NCBI GenBank assembly: GCA_016758965.1
Contig: JAEPRB010000134.1
Span: 48,009-112,008 of the forward strand
Length of the DNA stretch: 64,000 nt
From: Circinella minor
Taxonomy: Eukaryota > Mucoromycota > Mucoromycetes > Mucorales > Lichtheimiaceae
Reading direction: 5' to 3'
Shown: positions 45,952 to 58,482 of the stretch, one piece after another
Layout: each line of letters starts with the position of its first letter
Numbering within the stretch: the stretch's first letter is position 1
Translations under genes and position numbers: made by a program
The notes under the pieces: generated by a model
The model's database searches: none
What the model was told of the DNA's origin: nothing
The model's input: the letters and a program-made list of their open reading frames with translations, nothing else

Positions 45952-47710
45952 ATGGCTCTTCCCGATTCTCATCAGAAACCGCCCGGTCGCCCCGAGGTCA
46001 TCAACCACACTTTTTCTCCTTATACTTCTTCCCCTACTGTCCTTACATCCGCTAAAATCACACAACCTGAGCAAGTTTCGCTCGTATTGACACAGAGATC
46101 ATAACCCTACAACTAAAACAACTAAAACAACTTTTTTCTCGCATTTGGCGTGTTGGCCATAATGCAGGCAGCGTATTTTTCAACGTTAGTCCTATTCCTA
46201 GCTCGAGCGACAATATTGTAACAAAACTTATGACCGAATTTCCACATAATCGTGGCATTATCAATCACCGTGAAGGCAAACGCATCCATCTTCGAAATCA
46301 ACTTACGAGCTGACGACGAACGTAAAAGAGTAATTGAACAAGGTATTACCTTCACCAAAGAAATCACTATTTGCGCGACCCCAGCTTTAGACAAAAGCTC
46401 TCAAGTTAAAAAGTTTTGTTTGTCTCATCTTCCACTTTTGGACCCCGAAGATCTTGAACAAGGATTACGCAATACATTTGCACCTTATGGTCGCGTCCTA
46501 GATGTTGGTATTAATCGTGATCCTAAAACAAAAGCCTACATGGCAAATGTCTTTGCCGTTCTGGACATTCAATCCCGTCCTCAACAAAAAAATAAAGCAC
46601 GAGGCCATTATATACCATGATGTAACGACTCTGACGATCTTATCTATGTTCACTTCGACCAAATGCCTTTATATTACTTTCGATGTTATGAACCTAATCA
46701 TTCAGCAGATGAAGAATGCCCTAGGTCACGTCGTAACAACAGCGAACGACGTCAGCTTTGCAACTCTACAACACATCCAACGTCGATTTGCCCCAATGTT
46801 CGTCAAGATCCTCAGTTGACTTCCAGGAACTCATTTCGCAGTCGTCGTAAAACTAGTTTGCCGGCATCCTCAGCATCACCAGAACTGCTAAAGTCAACAT
46901 ACGCACCAACAAATAGTAAGGGTAAAAACCCTCACAACAATATCAAGAAACATACATCACTCACAACAACAATGGGTCAATATAAATCCGCCCACCTTAC
47001 ATCCCCACCAAACAACAACAATAATAACAATTGCTTTGCTGTTTTGACTCAACCAGAGACTTTAGGCCCCTTTCCATCGCCATCAACTACACCTCAGGAA
47101 GCAAACACTCAATCATTCGGTTCCATGGAAGTCAATTCTGAGACAGACCTCCAAGCTCATGCAGAATTAAAACTTTCCATGGGTCAACATGTGGGACATT
47201 ATATGGATGATAGTGTAACCAAACCAGCTCCTTTGTTTACCACTAACATTACAACACAGCATCTACTCGAGCTACCGCCAGATTGGATTTATCGGTTGAA
47301 AATATCCAAGTGGTGGAAAGAAGTTCTTGAACAATTACAACCACCTCATCAACAACCACTTATTCAATTCTTATTCATGAACGTGACCAATTTTACCAAC
47401 AACTCGACAACAACAAAGAATCAACCGGTGCCTCGGCACCCAAGTCGCCTTAAAAAATGCACACACACAATGACCAACAAAACACATAAATAGTAAAAAA
47501 AAAACACAAAACACAAAACACACGCCAATCGAACAACTCTAGTTCTGTTCTTTACCACCTTTCAATTCTCACACCTACTCAGAGTATAACACGCTTCTAG
47601 GCTATTATCCCGTTCTTTAAGATTTTGAGGCCGCAGGCACATCGCTGCTCTCGTACATGTGACTTGCTTAATAAAATTCAGAGGCTAAAATATCTTTCTA
47701 CAAAAAAAAA
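45952..47710 (+). mobile_element. decayed LINE ORF1 (gag-like) with 3' end, ORF2 missing
   Basis: The relic opens at the ATG at 45952 (MALPDSHQKPPGRPEV). It shifts frame near 46075 (REGKRIHLRNQL) and again near 46300 into an RRM-like block, LSHLPLLDPEDL and YGRVLDVG. After another stop at 46618 it runs into a zinc-knuckle region, CYEPNH and CNSTTHPTSIC. In both knuckles the expected first Cys is gone. A Pro/Asn/Thr-rich tail follows to 47493. No endonuclease or reverse transcriptase follows. Instead there is a short 3' region with AAT AAA (47669-47677) and a short A-run at 47701-47710, resembling an element 3' end. It is an internally deleted, dead LINE. Confidence 0.7.
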
Positions 47711-49334
47711 ATATTAGCTATATCTTGTTTTATCCAATTGATTTAATAATATCTATTACTAAAATTATATATCGTTTAATATATTAGTATATAGCTCCAT
47801 AATGAATTGTATATCTTGATTTTGATCCGACAAGACATATCTTACTCTAAAATTATTCTATAACAATAGTTAACCTAATCATTTATTGTTTTAAGTAACA
47901 CGTTTATTTACATATTGATCCATTAGATAAATTATCTAAATACGTAATAGTACTCTTTAGCTGGAGCTGCCGGTTTTTTGGAAAGATGATTATATACAAC
48001 TTATCAATCGAGATTAATCGTTTTCTTTAAAGAATACCTATATGTATGTGACTTGAAAAAATAAAATTTTATTTAAATTATGCATGACCATCATATTGCG
48101 AGTGGAAAAAGGGTTGTAAGCAGGTCTGTGCTTTCTCGGAGTTTTTGTTGTGAAACAAACTAATAATAGTAAAAATTAAAGGAAATAGTTTTTGATCACC
48201 ATAACAGTTGTACTTCTTTATTGTTTACTTTAAAATCACTATGCTCTTCAAATTTTATTAATACAAGCTTATACTTTACTTAGTAACAATACCATCTGTG
48301 CTGTTCTTTAATTGAAGCCAACCAATTAGAGTAATTTAAAATTAAAACGAAAGAAAAAGTTATAAAAAGGATGATGTCATTTTTTGCCCCTGATAATTTT
48401 TTTTTCTTTAACGGCAATGGTCCGAGAAAGAATAGTCAGCGAAACCGGTTAGGCCATGGCTGGGAATAGTCCACTTCCCCTTTCGCAAACTGTTGTTAAC
48501 CAGTGTTAGCACAACGGCAAGGGTCCCGAGAGTTAACCGGCAGTCAGCTATCTAGCCCACTTCCGCTTACGCAAACTTTTGTTACCTAGCATTGGTCTTT
48601 TTTCTTCCTTTATAAAAAAAACAAAAAAATCGCAAGGTCTTCTTTTTCCGCTTTCTTCTCCTCACAGAAGATAAAAATTCAATAAGAGAATGATAAAAAT
48701 AATTATTATTATTATGATTCTTTATAACAGTAGAGGTAATAAATAATAAGTTCAATTCAGACCTTTTTTTTTAATTGTTGTTAATGCCCTTTTTTTTTGT
48801 GGCAATGATGTTTGTGTTTTTGTTGCCATAGTAAAGTGTACAAACATAAACGGGTAGTTATAGAAAAACTTCCATGTCTTATTCTTATAAATTGATTTTA
48901 TGCATAGATACGTATTTAAAGCTTTTTCATTTTTTTTTTCTGTTTTTTTTTTTTTAAAGTTATAATAAAAAAATAATACGTCAGAAACCTTATTTGGTAG
49001 AATCCTTTGTTGAATGTAGTTTAGAGAAAGAGACAAGCGCTTATGACTTGACATGTAGCTTTTTTTTAAAAACCTTCTACTATGACAGTGTGAAATGAGC
49101 AGCGGTAGAAAACGTAGAACCATACGTAAGATGGTGGTACCCTTCAAATGCATATGTCATTTTTTGGATTCAATATATGGTTTGACATTCTTACTTTCTA
49201 ACCTTGTATAAATACATCATGTTTATATACAACCAACTGCAACCCTTATGAATAACGTTTATTTAAGAAAATAGAAATAAGAGAACACCATGAGTGATTT
49301 TTTTTGGTAGAGCTATAACATGAAATGTTGACAA
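47711..49334. other. intergenic with a GC-richer repeat block
   Basis: Apart from the tandem duplication at 48440-48600, this is AT-rich DNA with no gene. The minus-strand frame at 48752-49153 is low complexity (Lys/Phe-rich), and I do not believe it is coding. Confidence 0.45.
48440..48600. repeat. diverged tandem duplication, about 90-bp unit
   Basis: The blocks gtccacttcccctttcgcaa and gcccacttccgcttacgcaa, each followed by act.ttgtta.c.ag..tt, lie about 90 bp apart in a patch that is clearly richer in GC than its surroundings. I cannot assign a family. It could be part of a transposon terminus or a regulatory block. Confidence 0.55.
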
Positions 49335-49336
49335 TA

Positions 49337-49421
49337 CAGTAAACCCCCGTTTTTTGCACTCACCTCTTTTTGCACTACTTTTGGGCCAAATCTCATCTGC
49401 GCAAAAAACAGGGTTCAACTG
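49337..49421. mobile_element. 85-bp pogo/mariner-like MITE
   Basis: The termini are CAGTAAACCCCCGTTTTTTGC and, inverted at the other end, CAGTTGAACCCTGTTTTTTGC, flanked by TA on both sides (49335-49336, 49422-49423). The CAGT start, the CCC...TTTTTTGC pattern and the TA duplication fit the pogo/Tc1-mariner superfamily. It has no coding capacity. It abuts a pseudogene and supplies that frame's last codons and stop. Confidence 0.75.
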
Positions 49422-49423
49422 TA

Positions 49424-50030
49424 GATATTATCAACATCGGGATTATCAAGTAAAAAGTTACCAATGATGACCTTACTCTCTGAAAATAGCTTACACCTAT
49501 CCGATTGATACTTGAATGAACCGGGGTCGCTCCTGGCTACTTCTACCACTGTCAAATCTTCTTCTTCAGTATAACGCTGTACCATTACACGATTGAGAGC
49601 TCTTATATCAATCTTGAAATTCCCATTGGTGTCAACATCCTTCATTGTTCATATGGTATCGCCCCATTTTACTCGCAAATGGGTAACGACGGATAACCTT
49701 TCTAGCATGGGACTTCAGAACTTCACCATTCCGATTTATCAACATCGTCATTAAAAGCACAAACAGAAATCCACGCCACGGAACAACTCATCCAATTCTA
49801 GATTATACCGGCTTTGTAAACTGATAAATTTTTGAACATGTCCATCCAGTTTTTTTTTATTCGGTCCGTTATCTTTATAAGTGTTGAATATCGGTTTCAA
49901 AACATTACCAAGAGCCGCATAAGAGCTACCACCAAATTGCCTCAGAGGATGTCCAACGGACTCCCCAGATTTAAATTTGCTAGATTTGGATAGATTCCTT
50001 TGCCCGGAGTCTCCAAATGAAACCCAGAGT
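49424..50030 (-). pseudogene. frameshifted hypothetical gene cut by a MITE
   Basis: Three open blocks follow one another on the minus strand in different frames. The first is FGDSGQRNLSKSSKFKSGES and GGSSYAALGNVLKPIF (about 49980-49760). The second is KVIRRYPFASKMGRYHM (about 49740-49655). The third is VDTNGNFKIDIRALNRVMV, EEEDLTVVEVARSD and CKLFSESKVIIGNFLLDNPD (49645-49424). The last block runs into the MITE, where it ends. The family is unknown to me, but its composition is clearly protein-coding. At least two frameshifts make it a pseudogene. Confidence 0.5.
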
Positions 50031-51217
50031 CAATATACCCTAAATTACCTACAAATGTGAGTAGATGTATACAAAAAAAAAGACCTGGTTAAAAGTATGA
50101 GTTAAGAAACATACTCCTGCTGCTGCTGCTGCTCCTTGTGCTTTTTCATTTTTTGTTCTTTTCTCGCAGCTTGTTTTCTCACTTATTCTTCCATGTCATA
50201 TGTGATACAAATGTGTTCTGTAGTAGACACTGATCGATTTTTTCTTGAATATCAATCTAAACATACTACGCAGCCATTCATTAGTAAATCACCACATGTT
50301 GTAAAAGGCAATCAGTTTTTTAAGAATTCTCACTATCTCATCCCTCGAATCGTTTCCTTGTTATCTTGATCCGTGTACTTTCTCTTTGGTATTGTAAATA
50401 AGATTTTATTGAGTGAATGAAAAAGGGAATTGCTACGAACATCCCACTTTCTCGTTACAGACACCCCACACTCTTTTTAACTTTGAACTTGTTATACTGT
50501 ACTACAAACAAAAGTGATAGGTATACAAACTTTGGAATTAAGATAAATTAGAAATTTACTTGAAGTGGGTTATCAAAAAGATAAAATGTTTGATAATACC
50601 TAGAAGACAGCTAATGAAGGCAGTTTCATTGGAATGTCCACAATAAAAATAGTGTGTTGTATATAAATTATAAAAAAAAAATAAAAAGAGAAAATATATA
50701 CGGAAAAAAAAACCAAAGAAAAAAAAAAGTAAGTGAAGTAAAGAATTGAAAAAAAAGCAAGGGAATAAAAATGGAGCCAAAAAAATATATTAAAAAGGAG
50801 AGTCTTAGTGGTTTTAGCCAATAACTACTGGATCTTCATTGCGTGCAGTCTTTTCATTTATTGTCTCTCTAATTTATAGATAAATTATCTACGTACGTAT
50901 GATAAAAATTTAGGTAGGTTTGTTGTATGACCCATCGATGCATATGCTTTTATGCAGAGTGCGTCAAATCGCATAAAATTGTGCAATTAATATTAGATTT
51001 TACATACTAAGTTAAATCTTGCCCTTTTTCGTGTACAACCTCTTCCTCTCTCTCATTATATATCTATACATATTTTTTGTAATTACCCATTGAAACAATC
51101 CATTATTTTGCTCTCCTTTTTTTTCGGCCAGCTCCATCATATTAGGGGGTTTTTCTTTGCTTTTCATTGAACTATTGTCAAAGTTACCATCACATGGTTC
51201 GTTTTTTTCAAAGTTTT
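50031..51217. other. intergenic, possible upstream exon of the pseudogene
   Basis: At 50185-50112 the minus strand has a coding-like piece (VRKQAARKEQKMKKHKEQQQ) ending in GTATGT, which could be an exon of the pseudogene at 49424-50030. It does not join in frame. The rest is AT-rich with T-runs. Confidence 0.35.
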
Positions 51218-51575
51218 TTATCCTCTTCTGTGTGTTATTTTTCCTTTCTGTTTTATACGTAGCTGATGATTTTCTCGAGCATATGACGGCGCACATTTAT
51301 GGATAAGTCTTTTGTAATCATCTACAGCATTATTGAATGCGCCTCCATTTTTCTTGTTTACAAAAATCATATCCTTGATTGCCTTTTTTATATTTTGTAT
51401 TTCACTTTTTAATAGAAAATAGCCACCGATATTGCTACCTAAGTGTTGCTCCATGTACCATCCACAAAGAATATGTTTCGGACCGGAAAAGTAACTTTTG
51501 ATTGCATTTATTACAGTCAAATCATCAATATTGCGCATTGTCTTAAAGCCCCAGTCGTGTGCAATAAATTTTCTG
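51218..51575 (-). pseudogene. MULE transposase fossil fragment
   Basis: The frame reads FIAHDWGFKTMRNIDDL, TVINAIKSYF, and KHILCGWYMEQHLGSNIGGY. This matches the block of MULE transposases after the second catalytic Asp, where others have 'D..LA.INAI...F....H.LC.WH...N'. Only this block remains, and the expected WH is WY. It is not closely similar to the transposase at 31004-33669, so it represents a second MULE lineage. Confidence 0.55.
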
Positions 51576-52280
51576 GGTTATTGATTATTTGTTAAATTAA
51601 CCACTAATTTCATATGTGATGGTCCACTTTCAAAACCATGGCCTACTTCAGCAGGCAAATTTAACTTTTAATGCAAAAAAAAAAAAAAAAAAAGGGATGG
51701 ATTGGCTTTATATAAGCTACAAAATAATAGAAATTTGCTGTTTAATGTATGATGTATAAAAATCATAAGACGTCCTTTGATTGGAGGGTTTGGTTCATGA
51801 GAGTGATGGTTTCTCTACACCAATGCTTTTATATATGATCCTTTAAATGTTGCTTTTTATTTAGCCTAGTATGATGTACCTGGATCATTTTTTTTTATTT
51901 CTTTTGGATATGTCACATAGCTTATGATAAAATTTGAGCTATAACGACAAAATATGGAGATTATTCATTTGAATGATTTAAAAACATTAAAGTTGAATGG
52001 AAGGGGATTTTAAAGATCAGCATACGTTTTTTTTCAATGATAGTTTTACTTTTGCTCCAATCGGGCTATTTTCTCTAAAAGACAGCTTAGTTTCGGTAAG
52101 ACGGATTTTTATCTATTTACGGAAAGTGCAGCATTAAATAGTAAAGTAGTCAAAATACAGTTACTGTAACGGTATTGTTTTTTTTATTTTCCCCGTTTTT
52201 TTATTATTATTTCTCTTTTTCTTTTTCCCTTTACTCCCCACTATAATATAACTCCTTTTTTTATTTTATTTTTTTACAAA
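51576..52280. other. intergenic and promoter of xylulokinase
   Basis: It includes an A19 run near 51675-51693. A CT-rich leader from about 52178 to 52280 stands directly before the xylulokinase ATG, with ACTATAATATAA at 52241-52252 as a TATA-like sequence. No gene is seen. Confidence 0.5.
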
Positions 52281-53444
52281 ATGACCACTAATGACTATTA
52301 TTATCTTGGACTTGACTTGTCTACACAACAACTGAAATGTACTGTTATGAATGACACTCATGACATTGTACTTGAAGAAGCTGTCAACTTTGACAGAGAT
52401 TTACCAGAGTTTAATACAACTCATGGTGCTATCCAAAATGGGGATACTGTCACTTCACCAACTATCATGTGGGTAAAAGCCATAGATATTTTATTTGATC
52501 GATTAAAAAATTCACCCGTTACTGGAAAAATTCGTGGTATTTCAGGTGCAGGTCAGGTAAATTTGATGGCTGTAAATGAATAAGTTTAGAAGAGACATGG
52601 TTTGTTAAAAAGAAAAGAAAAGAGATAGAAGGAGGGAGGTTGAATTACAATAGACCAAGAGCTCTTAAGATTAAAACCCTTTTCGTTTGTATATAGCAAC
52701 ACGGAAGTGTTTATTGGAGTAAATCAGGAATTGAAAAATTAGATCATCTGGACCCTAAAAAAACATTACAAGAACAACTCTCAGATGCGTTCGAGATTAA
52801 TCAATCCCCCATTTGGCAAGATGCAAGCACAACCCGTGAATGTCGATCTTTGGAAGCATTAGTCGGAGGACCACAAGCATTGGCAGATTTAACAGGTTCA
52901 AAAGCATATGAACGTTTCACAGGAAATCAAATTGCCAAAGTATGTATATATTTAAACATGAACTGAAAAAAAAAATAGGATGGAGGGAAGAGGTAGGAAA
53001 AAGGTATAACTTTAGATTTATAGAGTCTAAAGTCATTGAATCTATTTAGATATACCATGATCGTAAAGATGCATATGATAAAACACAAAATATTTCCTTG
53101 GTTAGCTCATTTATTGCAACTGTGTTGCTTGGTAAGCTTGCACCTGTTGATTCACCTGAAGGATCTGGAACCAATCTCATGAATATTGAAACACATCGTT
53201 GGGAAGAAAAATTACTTGATCATTGTGGTGGTTCAACACTTCATGAAAAGTTGGGATTAGAACCAGTAGAAGGTGGTAAATCATTAGGCAAAATCAGTCC
53301 CTATTATGTTGAACGTTTCGGATTACATCCAGGTAAAAAAAAAAAAAATATTGTCGAACCGTTGGATCCAGAGTTTGAATATATATATATTTCTATGTCA
53401 AGTCATTTTTTTTCTAATATATCCTTCACTTTCAATTCTCAATT

Positions 53445-53483
<39 letters not shown>

Positions 53484-54264
53484 TTGTGCTATCATGCCAT
53501 TCACTGGTGACAACTCTGCTACTTTGGTATCCATGAATTTACAAGAAGGTGACTGTGTTGTTTCCTTGGGAACCTCCGATACTGTTCTCGTGTACCTGAA
53601 ACAAGGTGCTGCCAAGGCAACCACAGAATCACATTTAATGGCTCATCCTACTGATCCAACTGGATTTATGGGTATGTTGTGCTACAAGAATGGATCATTA
53701 ACACGTCAACATATTCGAGATACCTATGCATCCAGCGACTGGGATGAATTCAATAAATTGTTACAAACTGATATTCAAGACAAGACAGGCTTTTATTATC
53801 ATATGCAAGAAATTATTCCATTTGCCAAGGGTATCTATCGATTTGAAAATGGAGATCAAGTTCAAGAATTTGAAAATCCAGCAGCTAATGTACGTGCTAT
53901 CGTTGAATCCCAATTTCTTTCCATCCGAATTCGTCTTCAACGCATGACAACAGTTGAATCCAAACGTATCCTAGCAACGGGAGGTGCTGCAGCAAATACA
54001 GCTTTACTTCAAGTATTATCCAATGTTTTAGGGTTGCCTGTTTATAAGCAAAAGGGTATGAACAGTGCAAGTTTGGGTGGCGCTTTATTGGCTAAATATG
54101 GTGTTGTTGATCATGCTGATAATGGATTTAAAGAAATGATGGAAAAACATGCAATCGGAGAACCAGAGCTTGTGTGTAAACCAGATTTGGAATTAACCAA
54201 AAAATATGCTGCTCGAGAGAATGAATATGTACGATTAGAAAAGTTGGTCGTTGATCAGCAATAA
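52281..54264 (+). CDS. xylulokinase (FGGY carbohydrate kinase)
   Basis: Four exons (52281-52556, 52697-52939, 53050-53332, 53483-54264) give 527 aa. The N-terminal phosphate motif is YLGLDLSTQQLK (8-19). GISGAGQ at the end of exon 1 joins QHGSVYW in exon 2, the FGGY sugar-binding block. Further on come SPIWQDAST, then GDNSATL with the catalytic Asp (D277), VSLGTSDT, and the C-terminal ATGGAAANTALLQVLSNVL that closes the ATP site. It phosphorylates D-xylulose for entry into the pentose phosphate pathway. All motifs are intact. Intron 3 is 150 bp, a multiple of three without a stop, and contains an (AT)n run at 53447-53482, so retaining it would keep the frame. It converges on Med31, with 128 bp between the stop codons. 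Confidence 0.92.
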
Positions 54265-54392
54265 AAAAACGTCCTTTGTCTTTGTCTTTTTTTTTTTAAT
54301 AATTTACTATTTATTATTTATTTAATACATGTTGTGAATATGGCGATGATGATGAGTGAATGATAAAGGAAATGAATTATACATTATTATTA

Positions 54393-55083
54393 TTATTGGG
54401 TTTGTTGTGTAGGTGTTTGTAATAATTGCGATTGTTGTAGTGGTGGTGTTTGTCCCTGCTGCTGTTGTTGTGGTTGTGGTTGTTGATCTTTTGATGGAAC
54501 AGAATTACGTAAATACATCCAATGATAATATTGCATACGATGAACTTCTTGGGTATGATCAGATGTAGTGATATAATCTCTAAATTGTGCATGTTGTAAA
54601 AGATCTAGAAAATGTAACGCGTGTGGATATCTAATAAACAAGCGTACGGCCCATAGGTTGTTAGATTTGTCACTACTTTTTTCTCTGCTGTTGTTGTTGT
54701 AATTATTAATGTGCCTAACCCAAATTGATCATCCGCGAAAATATCAACATATATAACTTACACGACAAATTTTGCATATTCCGGTTTTTTCCAGTATTGT
54801 AAGTATTCCAAATAATTAATAAATGCTTCGTCTTTAAAATATTGTTGTTGTGCTAAATCTAGGGTACGTGTATAAGATATAATGTTTTGTTAATGTATTT
54901 GGTTTAAGTAAAAGAGAAATATATAAAGCCAATAATCAAGAAATAAAAATGAATCTTTGATTAAAACTTACGATTTATATACCATGGATTCGATAAACAT
55001 TGTATAAACTCTAATTCCATTTGAAATCTTTCTTGTTCATCTTTTTCATTAGGTGGTTGTTGTTGTTGTGGTGATGGTGTCAT
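54393..55083 (-). CDS. MED31: Mediator subunit 31 (Med31/Soh1)
   Basis: Three exons (55083-54972, 54858-54762, 54630-54393) give 148 aa. The core is the Med31 domain in full, with RFQMELEFIQCLSNPWYINH, LAQQQYFKDEAFINYLEYL, QYWKKPEYAKFVVYPHALHF and LDLLQHAQFRDYI. Each splice keeps the phase and rebuilds this block exactly. The N-terminus and especially the C-terminus are Gln/Pro-rich, which makes it a little longer than the usual 120-130 aa. Med31 is the most conserved subunit of the Mediator middle module, which links activators to RNA polymerase II. It lies tail to tail with xylulokinase. Confidence 0.95.
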
Positions 55084-56964
55084 TTTGGGGGTGTTGATTT
55101 AAAATATGAGAAACAAGAAATGGGGTTTTTTAATACCACTTGTCTAAAATAAAAATTTCCACTAGCGGGGCACAATTTATTCTTCTTACTGGTTATACTA
55201 CTCAATATGTAGTGTAAATTTATTTATTAAACAAATACGTACTGTTTAAATCATATAATGTTCTGCCATATATAAAGATATATCAATCAAAACAATGGTA
55301 GATTTAGAAATTATATGAAATGCGACACGTATATCCAAAATGATAGAAGATCAAGTATTTCTGGAGATAAATGTGTATGTACATATATAATTATCCAAGT
55401 GATGACATGCCAAAATTGAATAAACATATAGCATTGTGCTGGTCAAAACCTATGTAAGTAACCAATTATAAATTAAATAATTAGCGATGAAGTTAATTAA
55501 TACGTAAAAAAAAGAGAAAAAGATCCAAGACTAGGGAATCATATATAAAAGAAACAATAGAGCATAGTTTAGATAAGGTAATAGATGAATACATAATATG
55601 AAATAAGAAGAAAGTCGAATACCTTCATCCATCCCAATGTTCTAGAAATAATAACTTATAAAATTAAAGTAATAACATGTTATATTACGTAAAGTAGTAC
55701 GTAATGATGTTGAAGAAGTAAATATATGATATCTGTCGACAAATCTTAACATTCGCTATTGTGTTATGGCTATCTATCGTGTTGTAATGCCGTAAGTATA
55801 CTATTATATATAATGAGTAAAAGATATAGTAGTGACTAATTAATTTATTTTAAATTTATCATAGTGGTTGGTCCTATACGAGCAACGGATCGGTATTATT
55901 TGCAAGAGCTACTGTTCCAACTCGGCTGTTTGGGCTTTTTCTTTTTTTTTTTTTATGAAAAGAAAATGCCAAACAAAGAAGAAGATTTATTTGACTTCCT
56001 GGGAGGTTGTTAGGGTGGTTCCTAATAAACAACACTTCTTGACAGTGCAGATTCATGCGAATGGGTTGGTTTGACTACTGATCCATTTTGGTGATTTACT
56101 GTGTTTATCACATTTTTTGTCACGTTGCAGCATATATCTCTCCTGGTCTGGTGTTTCCAATGGATGATCTTTTATTCATATTTAAGATAAATACGTAGTA
56201 GTTCTCTTGTGTTACTACAGTTACGATTATGATTATTTTCATCAAAATTATTTTCATCGATAATATTTTTTTAGAAGCTGGAGTTTATGTTTTAAAGGTG
56301 TAAGAAACAACGTTATGTTATGGGTGAGCGACCTTAATAATTAACATAAATTTATTTTTGGTGTGGAAGGATCTTTTTTTTTTTTTAATGTCACTTAAAT
56401 AATCATTTTGTTTGAAGAAACGTTTGAAAATAAAAGTAAAATGTCACTTGTCATTATTTTTGTACCACAAGTGTCTTTTTTATCTTTTTACAACTTTTTA
56501 TTTTTATTTTAGGTTATCAGTTTCTAATGTATGTGATTTTAAATTATTATTCATAAAAGTAGTTGATGTTACTGTATATACGTATTTAATTTTAAAGGAC
56601 TAGTTTTCTTTATTGGTTGATTATAAAACAGATTTACTTTGTATGGATAGTGTAATCTATATTAAGTTATCTTGATGATACGTAATTAAATATATAGATG
56701 TCACGATATGTATATTGGAATATCAAGATAAGTTAATTTAATATGCCCGCGCATATGTTTCTATATTGAATAATATACGTAATTCTGCATGTGTCTAATA
56801 AAAAAAACATAATGAGTCTATGCACATTTGGCACAATCACTATCATACATCGAAATTATTTTTGAGGTCTTTATTTCGATTCAACTTATATTTTTCCGTT
56901 GGTTCATTAAATTAGATTCCTGATGACATTTGTAATATACGATATACGTACTTAAAGATATTAA
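55084..56964. other. intergenic, no gene seen
   Basis: AT-rich DNA with many TACGTA-type hexamers and no convincing frame. The 68-codon frame at 55868-56074 is mostly a poly-Phe/Lys artefact. Confidence 0.5.
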
Positions 56965-57140
56965 GTTTTTTTTTTTTTTGTAATACGATCGACAACATTT
57001 AGATCTATTAAATCTGGGTTATTATTTAATCGCTGGCGTGTTGTCATTTTGCTCGCATAGGTTTGAAAAACAGAAGTAGTTGACAAATCGTACGTATTAG
57101 CTAAAAAGCGATGGACTGTTTTAATTCTTTGTGAATTAAT
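56965..57140 (-). other. coding-like open fragment, unrecognised
   Basis: The minus strand stays open for about 58 codons with protein-like composition: NSQRIKTVHRFLANTYDLS, then VFQTYASKMTTRQRLNNNPD, then LIDLNVVDRI. It then runs into a T14/A14 tract and a stop. There is no start codon or recognised family. It is probably a gene remnant. Confidence 0.25.
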
Positions 57141-58482
57141 AATATATATGTAAACTACAGAAAAAAAACATTGTATACTAGGTTAAATTTATATATTTAT
57201 CAAATAATGTTAAAACTTGGATTGATCAGCGTCACTGAGCATAAGGTTGCTTTTTCTTGTGATAGTAAATTATAGAAGCTGAATACTCCTCAACCCAAGT
57301 ACGTAGGAAAAAAGATAAAATAAGTGAAGAGAGGATTAGGTTTTATAATAAAACAAAGAAACAATGTATAATTCATTCATTCAAAATAATATCACTTATA
57401 TTTTTTATTACAAAGCAGCAACGTCATTAAAAATTCTACCACCAGGACCTTAATTACAGTAAGCACACATCTTTTTGCAAAACGAAAAAAAAAAAAAACC
57501 GCATGTATAGGTGTTATATCAAGTGTCAGATTGAACTTTCGAATCAGACAGTTTGAAAAAGCGCTTTTTTTGTACTACACTTATGTTGGAACTCTTTGGA
57601 AGTCTGTAGCAGCTTGTAGTAGTTTTTTTTTTAAAAAGCTTTTCTACTATAGACTACGTACCCTTAACTTCTTATAATACTTATTTTTATGATTGTTTAT
57701 ATATTTACAATAATTGTTAAAGATTTATTGCTTTTTGTTTCATATGTGATAGAAATCTATCAAATTCTTAACATAGAAAGGTGACCTATTTAGTGTCTTG
57801 ATTAAAATGTTCGCAAGTTGAGAAACTGATAATACGAACTTAAAATAATACGGTATTTTGCTTTTAAAAATATAATGTTTGGTGGAACTAAATCCATTTC
57901 GTAGACCACCCCAATACAAAAGTTTCAGAGACGAGTATAATTGTTAGACCATTAGTGTAATCTTTATAGAAAAGGTGTAATTATTAGGAACCTAATCCAA
58001 AAATAACCATGGTCACCATTGTACACCCCGTCCACCCCGTCCATATATTTTTGGCACGGGTAACATGTATGAGGCAAAAAAAAAAAAAATTAATTGTTCT
58101 CAATTAGGAAATGACCCTAGTAGCGAGATTATTCTATTGTAAAATGATTAATTGTATTTTATATATGGGTTGGAACTTATAACTATTGAAAAAAATAAAA
58201 TGATAATAATAACTAGCTATTAGTCATACTTACTGTAAATATAATATTTGACCAAATTATATTGTAAATATTATTGTTCGACATCCATTTTATTTGCCAC
58301 AGAGAGAGTGTTGTATTTTACTTTTTTTGTTCCCTTTACACTCAAAGGTGTCACAAATAGTACATGTATTTAAATGTTTTTATGAATGTCTTCAAGGAGA
58401 TTATTATTGCTGCTGCTTCTGCTGCTGCTGCTATCTGTAAATGTTTGGAGTGCTATAATAGAATTTGGATCTGTTAATACTA
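57141..58482. other. intergenic, no gene seen
   Basis: AT-rich with T-runs. It has a short direct repeat caccccgtccaccccgtcca at 58023-58042 and a (TGC)n-like patch at 58407-58432. Confidence 0.45.

Noticed and set aside
48752..49153. 133-codon minus-strand frame
   Set aside because: Its composition is dominated by Lys and Phe from homopolymer runs, with no motifs and no splice context.
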